DNA of 32,590 nucleotides from CAYNFH01 sp964396385 (GCA_964396385.1 CAYNFH010000044.1:1-32590), one strand, 5' to 3'. Shown: positions 8,026 through 17,131, counted from the first letter of the stretch. The notes: generated by a model from the sequence alone, not told the origin. Numbers and translations are program-made.

Positions 8026-8976
8026 GTGGCACTGGGCGTACTCCTCATTGTCGCCGGGCATGCCATTGCCGAAACGGCGCCGCAGCGGGCCGCGGTCATC
8101 TCCTGTATCGGGTACGTCGACGCGGTGGCTGTGTCTCCGGATGGCGGGATGGTGGCTATGGCCACCTCTCAGCTTGTGGAAGACCGTCCGGTCTTCTTTG
8201 TGCTTGTCTGGAGGTCCCGGGATGGGACGCTCATCAAGACCTGCGCGGGCGCGGCGGGCGCAGTCCGGGCGCTCGAGTTCTCGCCCAACGGCGGGCTGCT
8301 GGCCGGCCAATCGGCGCAGGTCGCTGACTCCGTCTATCTGTGGCGCGTTTCCGACGGGGAGCTGCTGCACACGTATTCCGGAGCCCGATCCGTCACCCCT
8401 TGTCTCTCCTTTTCCGCGGATAGCCAGACACTGGCCGCCGGGTACATGTCGGCCATTCAGCTTCTGGACACGGAGTCGTTCAAGCCCGTAGCTGTCCTGA
8501 TGGGGGACGGCGGGAATCTGTGTGGGACGGCGTTCTCCCCGGATGGTAAGCGGCTGGCGGCCTGTGCCAACGATGGCACCGTAACTATGTGGAACCTAGA
8601 GCAGCGGAAGCCGGCGCGCGAGTGGTCCGTAACGGTGCCGCAGGCTCGTTCGATCACCTTCGCTGCCAACGGAGATACTATCGCTGTAGTCGCCGGTCCA
8701 CCAGGCTCCGTCCGCCTCTTCCATTCGGCTGATGGATCCCTCGCGGTCCAACTGGCAGATGCCGGCAACTCAGTTTGCGCTGCCGGTGATCAGCTTCTGG
8801 TGTGGGACGACCTGGGGCTCACCCTGTGGGCACTGCCAAGTCGTAAAGTGATACGCACCGTAGGAACTGAGCTAGAACCGATGACTGCTGTCTCTATGCC
8901 TGCTCCCGGTTGCCCGCTTACCTGGGCCACAGCCCGGGACCGAACTGTTGTAGTTTGGAGGCTGTTCTTGAACTAG
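8026..8976 (+). CDS. Secreted WD40-like beta-propeller protein
   Basis: A 316-residue protein if started at the GTG at 8026. That start gives a short hydrophobic leader (ALGVLLIVAG) and a signal cleavage after AIA. The frame is open further upstream but holds no better start and runs into the SRPBCC gene. The body has six or seven WD40-type blades. They are recognised by repeated SPDGG/SPNGG/SADSQ/SPDGK turns followed by LA and closing strands such as VLVWRSRDG, VYLWRVSDG, VTMWNLEQ, LTLWALPS and VVVWRLFLN. Such propellers are protein-interaction scaffolds, and no enzyme motif is seen. The reductase/SRPBCC pair lies 230 bases upstream, so a separate promoter is likely. The start is the least certain point, since no strong ribosome site precedes it. 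Confidence 0.65.
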   Translation: MALGVLLIVAGHAIAETAPQRAAVISCIGYVDAVAVSPDGGMVAMATSQLVEDRPVFFVLVWRSRDGTLIKTCAGAAGAVRALEFSPNGGLLAGQSAQVADSVYLWRVSDGELLHTYSGARSVTPCLSFSADSQTLAAGYMSAIQLLDTESFKPVAVLMGDGGNLCGTAFSPDGKRLAACANDGTVTMWNLEQRKPAREWSVTVPQARSITFAANGDTIAVVAGPPGSVRLFHSADGSLAVQLADAGNSVCAAGDQLLVWDDLGLTLWALPSRKVIRTVGTELEPMTAVSMPAPGCPLTWATARDRTVVVWRLFLN

Positions 8977-9007
8977 GGTAAGCGCCACCGGGGAGTTCCC
9001 ATGCGGT

Positions 9008-10120
9008 CTAGGGCCTGTTTAGCCAGATGTCCAACCGCGGAGCATCCCAGTTGTAGGGTTTGCACAGCAAGTCCGGGCGTCCATCTCCGTTAAGATCTCC
9101 GACCCGAGATTCATGTGCCCCAAAGCCTTCGGCAACCAGTTCGGTTCGGAAGCCGCTCCGGCCATCGCCCAGGAAGAGCCGCATTTTGCTATGAGGATTG
9201 TCGGGATCCGTGCGAGATTCCGTCCACTTGGCCATCTCGGCGCAGAAGATGTCGGGATGGCCGTCGAGGTCGAAGTCCGCGATGGCCAGACTGTGTCCGT
9301 GGACAACGTCGGTGCCAGCCAGGTCGTGCCCTCGCCAGGACTCCAAACGAGTCGGATCACCGCGGAACTCGTACCACTTTAGCCTGCCCACGGTGTCACC
9401 GTTGACCATCACTACCTCCAGCTTCCCGTCACCGTTCAGGTCGGCTACGGCGATGCGGGGATGTGTCTGCGCGGGATCGATGGTGAACGCCTTGAAGTCA
9501 TCTCCGCGCAGGTGCTTGAACCACTTGCCCCCGGCGAGCAGCTCCGTCCGACCGTCGCCATCAATATCGCCGCTAGCGCAGCCCTCGCCGGCACCCTCCC
9601 AGATCACGGTGAACGGCCAGGGCCCGGCTCTCGGATCCTTCGGGATTCGCGCCATGAACAGCTTGCGTGCGCCCTGGTTCCAGAAGACCAGCTCCGCCTT
9701 CCCGTCCCCATCGAAATCGCCCACGATCTGGTCGTGATGCTGGGTTCCTCCGCCTTCCTTGATGACGTAGCGCTTCCATGGGGTCTCCGGACTGAAGTGC
9801 GGATACGGATTCTCCCACCAGTACAGCTTATCGCCCTGGTAGTCGTCGCCGGCGATGATATCCTGGTCCCCGTCGCCGTCAACGTCGAAAAGTACACCTC
9901 CGGCCTCGATTGGCATGCTCTCCGCCTCGATGGTGTAGACCATCCAGCCGCGCCTGGCCGGCCGGTACCGGACGATGGCCGGCACCTTGCCGCGACAGGC
10001 GATCAAGAAATCCTTATGCCCGTCCCGGTCCAGATCTCCGAGCAGGCACATCGTCTGCTGGTCCGATCCTGGTGGCGTCGGAAGGTCTCCGTTCCTGCTG
10101 GAAAGGTGTCGCCACTGCAT
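9008..10120 (-). CDS. FG-GAP/VCBS-type repeat beta-propeller protein
   Basis: A 370-residue protein with seven calcium-binding-like loops of the DxDxDG type: DLDRDGHKD, DVDGDGDQD, DFDGDGKAE, DIDGDGRTE, DLNGDGKLE, DFDLDGHPD and DLNGDGRPD. Each closes a beta blade, so a seven-bladed propeller is expected. No signal peptide is visible at MQWRHLSSRNG, which is odd for a family that is usually extracytoplasmic. GGAGAAA lies about seven bases before the ATG. It is the last gene of the carbohydrate unit, 32 bases after the GH172 stop. It may bind or act on the same polysaccharide, but some propellers of this look are lyases or simply binding modules, so no activity is assigned. Confidence 0.8.
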   Translation of the reverse strand: MQWRHLSSRNGDLPTPPGSDQQTMCLLGDLDRDGHKDFLIACRGKVPAIVRYRPARRGWMVYTIEAESMPIEAGGVLFDVDGDGDQDIIAGDDYQGDKLYWWENPYPHFSPETPWKRYVIKEGGGTQHHDQIVGDFDGDGKAELVFWNQGARKLFMARIPKDPRAGPWPFTVIWEGAGEGCASGDIDGDGRTELLAGGKWFKHLRGDDFKAFTIDPAQTHPRIAVADLNGDGKLEVVMVNGDTVGRLKWYEFRGDPTRLESWRGHDLAGTDVVHGHSLAIADFDLDGHPDIFCAEMAKWTESRTDPDNPHSKMRLFLGDGRSGFRTELVAEGFGAHESRVGDLNGDGRPDLLCKPYNWDAPRLDIWLNRP

Positions 10121-10152
10121 AGGGGGTTTCTCCTTGTGCCGTGTTGGACCTG

Positions 10153-11244
10153 CTAGATCACTTCGAGCTCATCCCAGTCCGGCAGGGAAGGGAAGGGGGC
10201 GTGCGGCTCCGTCTGGTACCAGTAGGCCGTGCTGGCGATGTCGTCCTGGAGGGGCAGGTAGCGGCCGCCGGAGCGCCAGCCGAGGGCCTGGATGGTGACA
10301 CGCAGGTCCTGCTGGAATCGCACCGTGTCCCGGACGTGCCAGCGGTACATGCCGAACCGCTGCTGGCTCTGGTACATTCCCGCCTCTCCGGCCGAGATAA
10401 CCTGCGGGAGGCCCAGGAACGGCGTGGAGAAGATGCCGTACTGGCCCTGTGGATGCTCGAAGTTCCATGCGCCGCCAAAGTAGTCCTCGGTGCCGGTGCC
10501 GCAGATGGTGGGAAACTCGCCGTCCCCATCCAGGTAGAACTTAACCTCGCCCTCGCCCCACCAGCCGGTGTTGTTCACCTGCCACGCCAGATAGGTGCCG
10601 ACGTACTGGCCTTGCCCCTTCACCCCATCCAGCAGCGTATGGACCTCTTTATACGGTAGCGGGTGGCTCCGCCTCCACTGGGCGTGGAAATACGCCGCGT
10701 CCTCCGGCACATCTGTGAGAGAGTAGGTGATCTGGTAGTAGTAGCCGCGGCAGACCTCGTCCCAGACGTTCTCCAGGGTCACGCGAGCGGACTTCCGGAA
10801 CGGCATCTCCCAATAGGAGTTGAACCCCCCCGCCGGGTTCACGGCGATCGGCAGGGAGTTAATGTTGCAACGGCGGCACCAGCCGTTGCAGAAGAAGTCT
10901 CCTAGTGGCGTCTCGATGGAAGGCTGCTGCTCGCCGTCCCAATAGACCCGGAGTACCAATCGGCGCCACCAGTCCGGATGTACCGTGTTCCAAAAGTGCT
11001 GGATCGAGCCGGGACCCTGGATGTTGGCGAGGGTGACCGTGGTCTTCGGCTCGATGTGGATGGAGGGCGAGACCTTCCAGCCCTGGCCAAGGTCGCGCGC
11101 GCAGCTCGCGCCGGTGCCATCGGCGGCCATGCCTGCCTTGCCCTTCTCGCCGGTGAAGTTCTCCGCACTGATGGAGCGTGTCTGCGCGCTGGACAAGCGC
11201 CATACGTTGTGCAGCCCTACCCCGAGCCCATCGAACGATTCCAT
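10153..11244 (-). CDS. GH172 family enzyme (DUF2961)
   Basis: A 363-residue DUF2961 protein. Characterised GH172 members act on alpha-linked furanose sugars (difructose dianhydride, D-arabinan). Family marks are IQGPGSIQHFWNT near residues 75-87, RVYWDGE near 99-105, and PLGDFFCNG near 113-121. Residues 228-238 (WWGEGEVKFYL) and 250-258 (TGTEDYFGG) carry Glu231/Glu233 and Glu253, which match the region holding the two catalytic glutamates of GH172. The ATG at 11244 has AGGAGAG nine bases upstream; the frame continues another 51 codons upstream into the preceding gene, but these are not family-like. No signal peptide is seen, so it may act in the cytoplasm on imported oligosaccharides. It sits 65 bases downstream of a clan GH-A glycosidase in the same operon. 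Confidence 0.85.
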   Translation of the reverse strand: MESFDGLGVGLHNVWRLSSAQTRSISAENFTGEKGKAGMAADGTGASCARDLGQGWKVSPSIHIEPKTTVTLANIQGPGSIQHFWNTVHPDWWRRLVLRVYWDGEQQPSIETPLGDFFCNGWCRRCNINSLPIAVNPAGGFNSYWEMPFRKSARVTLENVWDEVCRGYYYQITYSLTDVPEDAAYFHAQWRRSHPLPYKEVHTLLDGVKGQGQYVGTYLAWQVNNTGWWGEGEVKFYLDGDGEFPTICGTGTEDYFGGAWNFEHPQGQYGIFSTPFLGLPQVISAGEAGMYQSQQRFGMYRWHVRDTVRFQQDLRVTIQALGWRSGGRYLPLQDDIASTAYWYQTEPHAPFPSLPDWDELEVI

Positions 11245-11309
11245 GAGGCGTACTCTCCTGTGGTCGAATTGGCATACCGGAGGCCCGGCGAGATGGACCA
11301 ACAGGGCCT

Positions 11310-13664
11310 TCAGTAGATGAGGGTCGGCTGTGCCAGGAAGATGGCTCCAGACGTGTGCGCGCGGCGAGCGCTGTCCAGCAGCAAGATGGAATCCCACCGA
11401 ATAGGATAATGGACCACGCCGTCGTCGGCTCCGCCCCAGTGGCCCGCGTCCGAGCCGTCCATCGGGAAGGTGACGTAGCGCCAGCCACTCCAGTCGATGG
11501 CCATCCCTCCGGGCTGGAACGTCTGGCCGCTGCTATCCACGAACCGCAGCCGCGCCTGGTTGCCCTGCCCGTCGCCGTAAACCCACACTCCAAACTGTCT
11601 CGGTTTACCGCGGATGCTCTGGGCTGAGGCGTCGTGACGGACCAGGCGCACGAACTTCCAGCCCGGGTGGAAGTCATAGGTCAGCTTAACCGCGCGATGG
11701 TAGCTCACGGGAAGCCCGCGCGGTGGAGGCACGCTGGTTACCCCCTGCTCCGAAGGCACCGCAGGGTCTCCGTCCGCTACTGCCGCCCACTCTACGGCGG
11801 CTGCTGCGGACGGAGCAAGCTGCACCGGGACCAGGGTGACTTCGGGGATCTCCGTTCCGATAGCTCCGCGGTCATCGAGGAGCTGAGCGCGCACCCGGCA
11901 TTCCCGCGGAGGGGGCAGGTACGGGATGCGCACAATCTGCTCCCGCTCGCCGGATCGGAATGAGACCGGCTGAGACACGGGGTCGCCGGACGCGGTATCC
12001 GCGAGCCAGACCTTGACCGTTCCGGAGAATGGCTCGCCGGAGGGATTCTCAACCCGGATCGGGAGCTGCTGATCTCCAGGCGGTAGGACGGTCAGCTTGA
12101 GCGGGTCGCTGACCATCACCAGGCTCCGAAGCACGATGGAAGGGCTCCCCGCAGTCGACAGCACCAGCTTCAGCGGCAATGGTTCGGCCGGTCGCGTCTC
12201 CGGGAGCGGAATGAGCACCTGCGTTGACTCGCCCGACTTCAGATTGGCGGAGCTCTTTGCGCTCCCGAGGATTACATCCACCGTAGCCGCTTGCGCCAAC
12301 GGGTTACTCAGGTCTAGCGAGAGCTGCGGCGAGTGCGCCCCGTCTATGACGGTCTCCAGCGGCAGGCCCGTCAGTTCCTGCGCAGCGCGAAGGAGGACAT
12401 TGGCGGCGTCAGTCCACAGATACTGAGGGGCGTCCGTAAGGTCAAGGGCAAGGCCGTCCGTACCAGCCGTCACGTCCGCCAGGCTGTCGCCCGTGGTGCC
12501 GGCACGGTGGAACGAGCCCGGGCTAGCGGGGATTGTCACCGAGTGCGGCGTCCGTGACGTGGTCCACCCTGCGAGGCGGACTTCCGAGCCGCGGCTAAAG
12601 AGCAGAACGTAGTCCTGGTCGCTCCCCACATCCAGCCGCTTGTTGAATGTGTAGCCGTCCAAGCTCCTATGTAGCGCCTGCATGGCCCGGTAGGCGGGCT
12701 TCGGATCGTAGACCGGCGTACGACCGGCGCTGTAGGGGTTGTGGACCGTGCCGAAGTGATGCTCCGGGTCCTTGGGATTCGTGCCGTCGTCGTGCCAGTC
12801 ATACCAGATGGAGACGGGGATGCCGTTGGAGAGGTTGGTGAGGAGCTCGCGCGGGAGCAGCTTGCCCTGCCGCTCTTCCGTCATCCCGCTCCAGGCTGAG
12901 GAGTATCCCCACTCCCCGGAGATGACAGGAATCCGCTTCCCCGTGGGCGCGTACTGCGCGATCAGCGCCCTCAGACGGCGGAAATCCGCGGCAGCGGTCT
13001 CGGGATCGTTCTGCCGGTATGGGTGGACGGAAACGGCAGACCAGTAGTCCAGCAGACCTGCCTTGAAGCACGCCTCCAGGAAGGAGAAATCCAGACCGGA
13101 GGTTGCCGGACCAATATATGTTTCACGCGGTGCGGCCCGCCGCAGCGCCTTACCGGTCGCGAGGGCAAGCTGGATATACTGGTCCACGTTCGGCGTGGGT
13201 CGCCAGAAGCCGATATTCGGCTCGTTGTACATCTCCCAGAGGATGCCGCGATCGCGAAAGTGGACCGCTGCTGATGCGGCCCAACGGGCGAACGCCTGAC
13301 GACCTTCTTCCGTGTGCGGCGACTGGCCGGCATCGTAGAGCTGGCTGGAGTAGTCCAGGATGAAGATCGGGCGGATGTGGTGGGGGCGTAGCGCAGCCAT
13401 TAGCCGATCGTAGGCGCTGAAGTCGTACTGGCCGGGCGCGACTTCCGTCTGGTCCCACCCGAAGTCCATGCGGACCCATCGAAAGCCCGCCGCGGCGATC
13501 ATCTCCATTTCGCCGGGGCGCGGGTCGGTGAAGTGGATGTTGACGCCAAGTCCCGCGGGGTCGCCCGGTGCCGGAATACCTCGCCCGGATTGCCCGACCG
13601 CCGTGAGCGCCAGTATCGCCATGGCGGAATACGCCGCCAGTTTGAGAATTGCTCGGATCGCCAC
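11310..13664 (-). CDS. Secreted clan GH-A glycoside hydrolase with C-terminal carbohydrate-binding-like domain
   Basis: A 784-residue retaining glycosidase. Residues 1-25 form a signal peptide or anchor. Residues 36-330 form a TIM barrel resembling GH39/GH5 enzymes. WEMYNEPN gives the likely acid/base Glu148, and VISGEWGYSS gives the likely nucleophile Glu251. VSVHPYR and ISIWYDWHDDG are also typical of the clan. Residues 340-620 look like beta-sandwich domains. Residues 630-784 (FHPGWKFVRLV, FGVWVYGDGQGNQARLRF, WRYVTFPMD) resemble a jelly-roll carbohydrate-binding module. The start is a GTG at 13664; an in-frame ATG at 13622 would shorten the leader and remove its positive charges. The gene lies 102 bases downstream of the permease genes, on the same strand. 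The polymer it attacks is not evident, and the exact GH family is uncertain. Confidence 0.8.
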   Translation of the reverse strand: MAIRAILKLAAYSAMAILALTAVGQSGRGIPAPGDPAGLGVNIHFTDPRPGEMEMIAAAGFRWVRMDFGWDQTEVAPGQYDFSAYDRLMAALRPHHIRPIFILDYSSQLYDAGQSPHTEEGRQAFARWAASAAVHFRDRGILWEMYNEPNIGFWRPTPNVDQYIQLALATGKALRRAAPRETYIGPATSGLDFSFLEACFKAGLLDYWSAVSVHPYRQNDPETAAADFRRLRALIAQYAPTGKRIPVISGEWGYSSAWSGMTEERQGKLLPRELLTNLSNGIPVSIWYDWHDDGTNPKDPEHHFGTVHNPYSAGRTPVYDPKPAYRAMQALHRSLDGYTFNKRLDVGSDQDYVLLFSRGSEVRLAGWTTSRTPHSVTIPASPGSFHRAGTTGDSLADVTAGTDGLALDLTDAPQYLWTDAANVLLRAAQELTGLPLETVIDGAHSPQLSLDLSNPLAQAATVDVILGSAKSSANLKSGESTQVLIPLPETRPAEPLPLKLVLSTAGSPSIVLRSLVMVSDPLKLTVLPPGDQQLPIRVENPSGEPFSGTVKVWLADTASGDPVSQPVSFRSGEREQIVRIPYLPPPRECRVRAQLLDDRGAIGTEIPEVTLVPVQLAPSAAAAVEWAAVADGDPAVPSEQGVTSVPPPRGLPVSYHRAVKLTYDFHPGWKFVRLVRHDASAQSIRGKPRQFGVWVYGDGQGNQARLRFVDSSGQTFQPGGMAIDWSGWRYVTFPMDGSDAGHWGGADDGVVHYPIRWDSILLLDSARRAHTSGAIFLAQPTLIY

Positions 13665-13766
13665 CGTGGTATCCCGCGGCCGAGGTGCTGCCGCAATCCT
13701 CTATTTGGCGTGGACCGAAGGCTTCCTGCCTCAGTTCGCCCCGGGCCATCCCGGCGGCAGCACTTT

Positions 13767-14771
13767 TCACCCTTTCACACCGCCCACGACGAGCCCCTGG
13801 GTCAGGGCTCGCTGGCTCAGGAAGTAGACAACCAGTACGGGAATGAGCATGATCGTGGCCGCCGCCATAACGGCAGGGACGTCGCTCCCATAGGCGCTGT
13901 GGAACTTCGCGAGGGCGAGGGAAAGGGTGCGCTTGTGATCGGAGTTGATGTAGATGAGCGGCCCCAGGAAGTCGTTCCAGGCGCCGAAGAAGGTGAACAC
14001 GGCTACGGTCACCGTGACCGGCCGCGCCATCGGCAGCAGGATCATCCACCAGACGGCGAGCGGGCTGGCGCCGTCGATGCGCGCGGCCTCATCCATGGCG
14101 AGCGGGATGCCCAGGAAATACTGCCGGTAGAGGAAAGCAAAGAAGGGGCTGGAGAGCCAGGCCGGCACGATGAGCGGCAGGAACGTGTCTATCCAGCCGA
14201 GCTTCCGGAAGATCATAAAAGTGGGGATCATCCCGACCTGTCCCGGCACCATCATGGTGGCCAGCATTATCATGAACAGCACGTCCCTGCCCGCGAACCG
14301 CATCCTGGCGAAGCCCCATCCCACGAGCGCGCTGGAGAGCACCTGGCCGACCACGCTGAGGCCGGCGATGACGGCCGTATTCAGCAGGAACCGCCCGAAA
14401 TCGCTGTCGCTGTCGCCGCGCACCGGCCTGAGGATCCGGGTGTAGTTGCGCCACTGCGGCTCAACGCGGCGTACCCGGGTTATGGCGCTGCTGGTTACGA
14501 GCTCCGTCTGTTCGCTGCCCCTGGGCCGTATCTTGCTGCGGCCGTCTTTGAGGTCCACAAGGACAAGGATCTCGCGCCGCGTGCGGCCGGTTGTGACGTA
14601 GTCGTGCTCGTTCCAGGGCAGCAGATGGGGCCGCTCCTCGCTGACGTGCTCGCGAGACTTCAGCGAGGTGGCGAGCATCCATACAAACGGGATCATGATC
14701 GGGACCAGCCCGGCAGTGAGCAGGCCATAGAGCAGCGCCTTTTCAGCGCGGTTGCGGATGACGGCTCTCAC
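13767..14771 (-). CDS. ABC sugar transporter permease, MalG type
   Basis: A 334-residue inner membrane permease of the carbohydrate uptake (CUT1) group. The first helix is residues 13-37, and a further five helices follow from about residue 127. The cytoplasmic coupling motif DEAARIDGAS is at about residues 227-236. The start is a GTG at 14771 that overlaps the TGA of the preceding fused gene (GTGA), so the two are translationally coupled. The open frame continues upstream in the wrong frame of that gene and was ignored. Odd feature: between helix 1 and the usual W-x-NY segment there are about 55 extra residues (51-105), charged and beta-like (YVTTGRTRREILVLVDLKDG), predicted to face outward. 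The partner permease is the C-terminal half of the upstream gene. No ATPase gene is present here. Confidence 0.9.
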   Translation of the reverse strand: MRAVIRNRAEKALLYGLLTAGLVPIMIPFVWMLATSLKSREHVSEERPHLLPWNEHDYVTTGRTRREILVLVDLKDGRSKIRPRGSEQTELVTSSAITRVRRVEPQWRNYTRILRPVRGDSDSDFGRFLLNTAVIAGLSVVGQVLSSALVGWGFARMRFAGRDVLFMIMLATMMVPGQVGMIPTFMIFRKLGWIDTFLPLIVPAWLSSPFFAFLYRQYFLGIPLAMDEAARIDGASPLAVWWMILLPMARPVTVTVAVFTFFGAWNDFLGPLIYINSDHKRTLSLALAKFHSAYGSDVPAVMAAATIMLIPVLVVYFLSQRALTQGLVVGGVKG

Positions 14772-17125
14772 TCGCGTGCTCGCTGGCTTTCGTAGTAGAC
14801 CCAGAGGCTGGAGGAGCGGAACACCAGAAGCGTGCACAAGAGAATTAGCAAGAAGAGGATCCACGCCAGCGCGGAAGCGTACCCGATCTCGAACTGCTCG
14901 AACGCCTTCCGATAGAGGTAGAGGCCGTAGAAGAGAGCCGAGCCCTCCGGCCCGCCGTCGCTGCCGAAGAGGTTGAAGGCGGAGGTGAACACCTGGAACG
15001 CGCCGATGATCCCCATCACCAGGTTGAAGAACAGCACCGGAGAGAGGAGCGGCAGGGTCACAGCTCGGAACTGCGCCACTACGCCGGCGCCGTCTAGCTG
15101 GGCCGCTTCGTAGAGCTGTACGGGGATGTTCTGGAGCCCCGCCAGGTAGATCATCATCCCGCCTCCAACGCCCCACAGCCCCATTAGTACGATCGCGGGG
15201 ATCGTCCACGCGGGAGCTCCCAGCCAGNNNNNNNNNNAGTCCGGCATCCGGTTGAAGCTGACCCGGCCGAACCCTCCCGCGAGGAAGTTGAGGATGCCCT
15301 GCTGCCGGAACACCCACCAGAACAGAACGGAGCTGGCCACTGCGGGCATCACGGCGGGCAGGTAATAGAGCGTCCGGAACAGACCGATGCCCCGGAGCCG
15401 CACGTTCATAAGGAGCGCCAGAAGCAGGCCGGAGAGCAAATAGAGCGGCACACTCAAGACCACGTACTTGCCGGTCGCGACGAGCGACTTGCGGAACAGC
15501 TCGTCGTGGCCGGTCAGTAGCCAGCGGTAGAAATAGATCCCCACGAACCGTGCCATGGAGGGCGGGGCCAGACTCCCGTACCTGGTGAGGGAGAGGAGCA
15601 GCGAGAACAGGATGGGCCCCGCCCCGAACGCGAGGAAGCCGACGAGCCATGGAGATATGGCGAAGTAGCCCCAGGCCTGTTCGGCGCCTCGCAGGCGCGA
15701 ACGCCGTCCGGACCGCACTACGACGCTCGTCCAGAGCGCCGCAAGGATGAGAACCCCAGCGCACGCAGAAGTCTTGATGGAGCGCCAGGGCACGGGCCTT
15801 CCCTGGTAGGAGGCCCGATCCTCCGCCAGAATCTCGTTGGCCCGCCGGTTGATGTCGGCGCAGATCGATGCCGGTGTCTGGCCTGGCTCCATGCTGCCGA
15901 ATAGATACGCGGTCAGCTTCGGGTTGAGAGCTTCGTCATTCACATCCGCCCAGCGGTCGCCCGACCAGGGCGGGAGGATCCCCCAGGGCTTTCGTCCGTT
16001 CCGGTCATCCATCATGGCGACCAGGGCATATCGGTTGCGCGGCGGACCGGCGCCCGCGAGCACCGCGTCGCTGAGCGCGACCCTCCGGCGGCAGGGAACG
16101 AACAGTCCGGACGCCGCCAGTATCCTCTGTCCGTGGTCGCTGCTCAGGAACTTTACCAGCTCCCACGCTTCACGTGGATGGCGGCTCTGGGTGGTCACCC
16201 CGAAGGCCAGCGGCGCAACCATCGTTCCTCGCCCACCGGGGCCCGCCGGAACGGATGCGATGTCCCAGTCCACGCGCTCATACGTTCTATAGGTGGGAAT
16301 GTAGAAGGAGCCGGTCGGCCCGTTCATGGCGAGCTCGCCTGCCTCGAACGGCCCGATCCCGGTGGTCCGTGTCTTGTTCACGTCCGTCGGCATCACTCCG
16401 TCCACCCGGGTGAGCCGGTGGAGGAATGCCACCGCCTGCACCACGCGCGGATCCTCGAACGTGGCGCGGCGGCCGTCGGGGGTGAGCACGCGCCCACCGT
16501 TTTGGTAGATCCAGCAGTAGTAACCCTCCTGCCACTGCGCGAAGGCCGCGCCGAACTGCGTGGTTACTCCGTCGTTGTCGACATGCGTGAGCCTTTTCGC
16601 CGCACGCCGGTAGTCGTCCCAGTTCCAGCGATCGGAGGGGTAAGGGACGCTGTCTCGGTCGAACAGGGCCCTGTTGTAGAAGAGGATGAAGGGGACGTAC
16701 CCCCAGGGCAGACCGTACACGTGTCTCCCGCTCTCGAATGGCGCCAGAGTGACGGGGAAGAAGCTGGATAGGTCGGCGCGGTCGTCCGAGGACATAAAGG
16801 GAGCGAGGTCGCGCAGCACTCCCGACGCCACATAGTAATGTAGGCGGTCCATTCCCACGTTGACGATGTCGGGCGCGTCTCCGCCCGCTATCATCGTCTC
16901 GACCTTGTTGCCCTCGTTCTGCTTGACGAACTGGATGCGGATGTGCAGATGCTCCGCCTCAAACGCGCTGCGCGCGGATTCCGCGAACCGAACGTCGCGC
17001 TCCTGGGAGTTGATGACCCAGCGCAGCACCACGGCGTCGCGCCGCTGGGCGGGGGAACGTTCCAGGAATAACCACGCGGCAACCAAGAGGAGGATAAGAA
17101 GTGGAAGCCAGGCGGAGCGGATCAC
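14768..17125 (-). CDS. Fused sugar-binding protein and MalF-type ABC permease
   Basis: One 785-residue frame joins two normally separate CUT1 importer components. Residues 5-21 form an uncleaved membrane anchor with no lipobox Cys. Residues 33-440 are a family 1 extracellular solute-binding domain (AGGDAPDIVNVG at 80-91, YGLPWGYVPFILFYN at 137-151, FEDPRVVQAVAFL at 223-235, EAWELVKFL at 319-327). Residues 451-471 form a second membrane span. Residues 480-785 are a MalF-like permease with EAAQLDGAG near 673-681. The binding domain would be tethered in the periplasm next to its own pore. The start is a GTG at 17125 with no clear ribosome site. The 10-N gap at 15228-15237 falls near residues 630-633 of the permease half, and both flanks are in the same frame. 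The fusion junction (residues 430-480) lies well away from the gap, so the fusion is not an artefact of it. Confidence 0.88.
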   Translation of the reverse strand: MIRSAWLPLLILLLVAAWLFLERSPAQRRDAVVLRWVINSQERDVRFAESARSAFEAEHLHIRIQFVKQNEGNKVETMIAGGDAPDIVNVGMDRLHYYVASGVLRDLAPFMSSDDRADLSSFFPVTLAPFESGRHVYGLPWGYVPFILFYNRALFDRDSVPYPSDRWNWDDYRRAAKRLTHVDNDGVTTQFGAAFAQWQEGYYCWIYQNGGRVLTPDGRRATFEDPRVVQAVAFLHRLTRVDGVMPTDVNKTRTTGIGPFEAGELAMNGPTGSFYIPTYRTYERVDWDIASVPAGPGGRGTMVAPLAFGVTTQSRHPREAWELVKFLSSDHGQRILAASGLFVPCRRRVALSDAVLAGAGPPRNRYALVAMMDDRNGRKPWGILPPWSGDRWADVNDEALNPKLTAYLFGSMEPGQTPASICADINRRANEILAEDRASYQGRPVPWRSIKTSACAGVLILAALWTSVVVRSGRRSRLRGAEQAWGYFAISPWLVGFLAFGAGPILFSLLLSLTRYGSLAPPSMARFVGIYFYRWLLTGHDELFRKSLVATGKYVVLSVPLYLLSGLLLALLMNVRLRGIGLFRTLYYLPAVMPAVASSVLFWWVFRQQGILNFLAGGFGRVSFNRMPDXXXXWLGAPAWTIPAIVLMGLWGVGGGMMIYLAGLQNIPVQLYEAAQLDGAGVVAQFRAVTLPLLSPVLFFNLVMGIIGAFQVFTSAFNLFGSDGGPEGSALFYGLYLYRKAFEQFEIGYASALAWILFLLILLCTLLVFRSSSLWVYYESQRARE
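15228..15237. other. Assembly gap (10 N)
   Basis: Ten unknown bases mark a scaffold join inside the permease half of the fused gene. The protein reads in the same frame on both sides (FNRMPD before, WLGAPAWTIP after), which matches the usual spacing in MalF homologues, so little is missing. The real length must be 1 more than a multiple of 3 if the gene is intact. Confidence 0.98.
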
Positions 17126-17131
17126 GGATGA

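Noticed and set aside
13533..14795. Long plus-strand open frame (420 codons)
   Set aside because: It runs antisense to the MalG and glycosidase genes, is extremely rich in charged residues and His/Asp/Arg, and has no family features; it is a high-GC shadow frame.
14772..15764. Upstream extension of the MalG frame
   Set aside because: This part reads the fused SBP-MalF gene in a wrong frame and crosses the N gap. The GTG at 14771 overlapping the upstream TGA is the real start.
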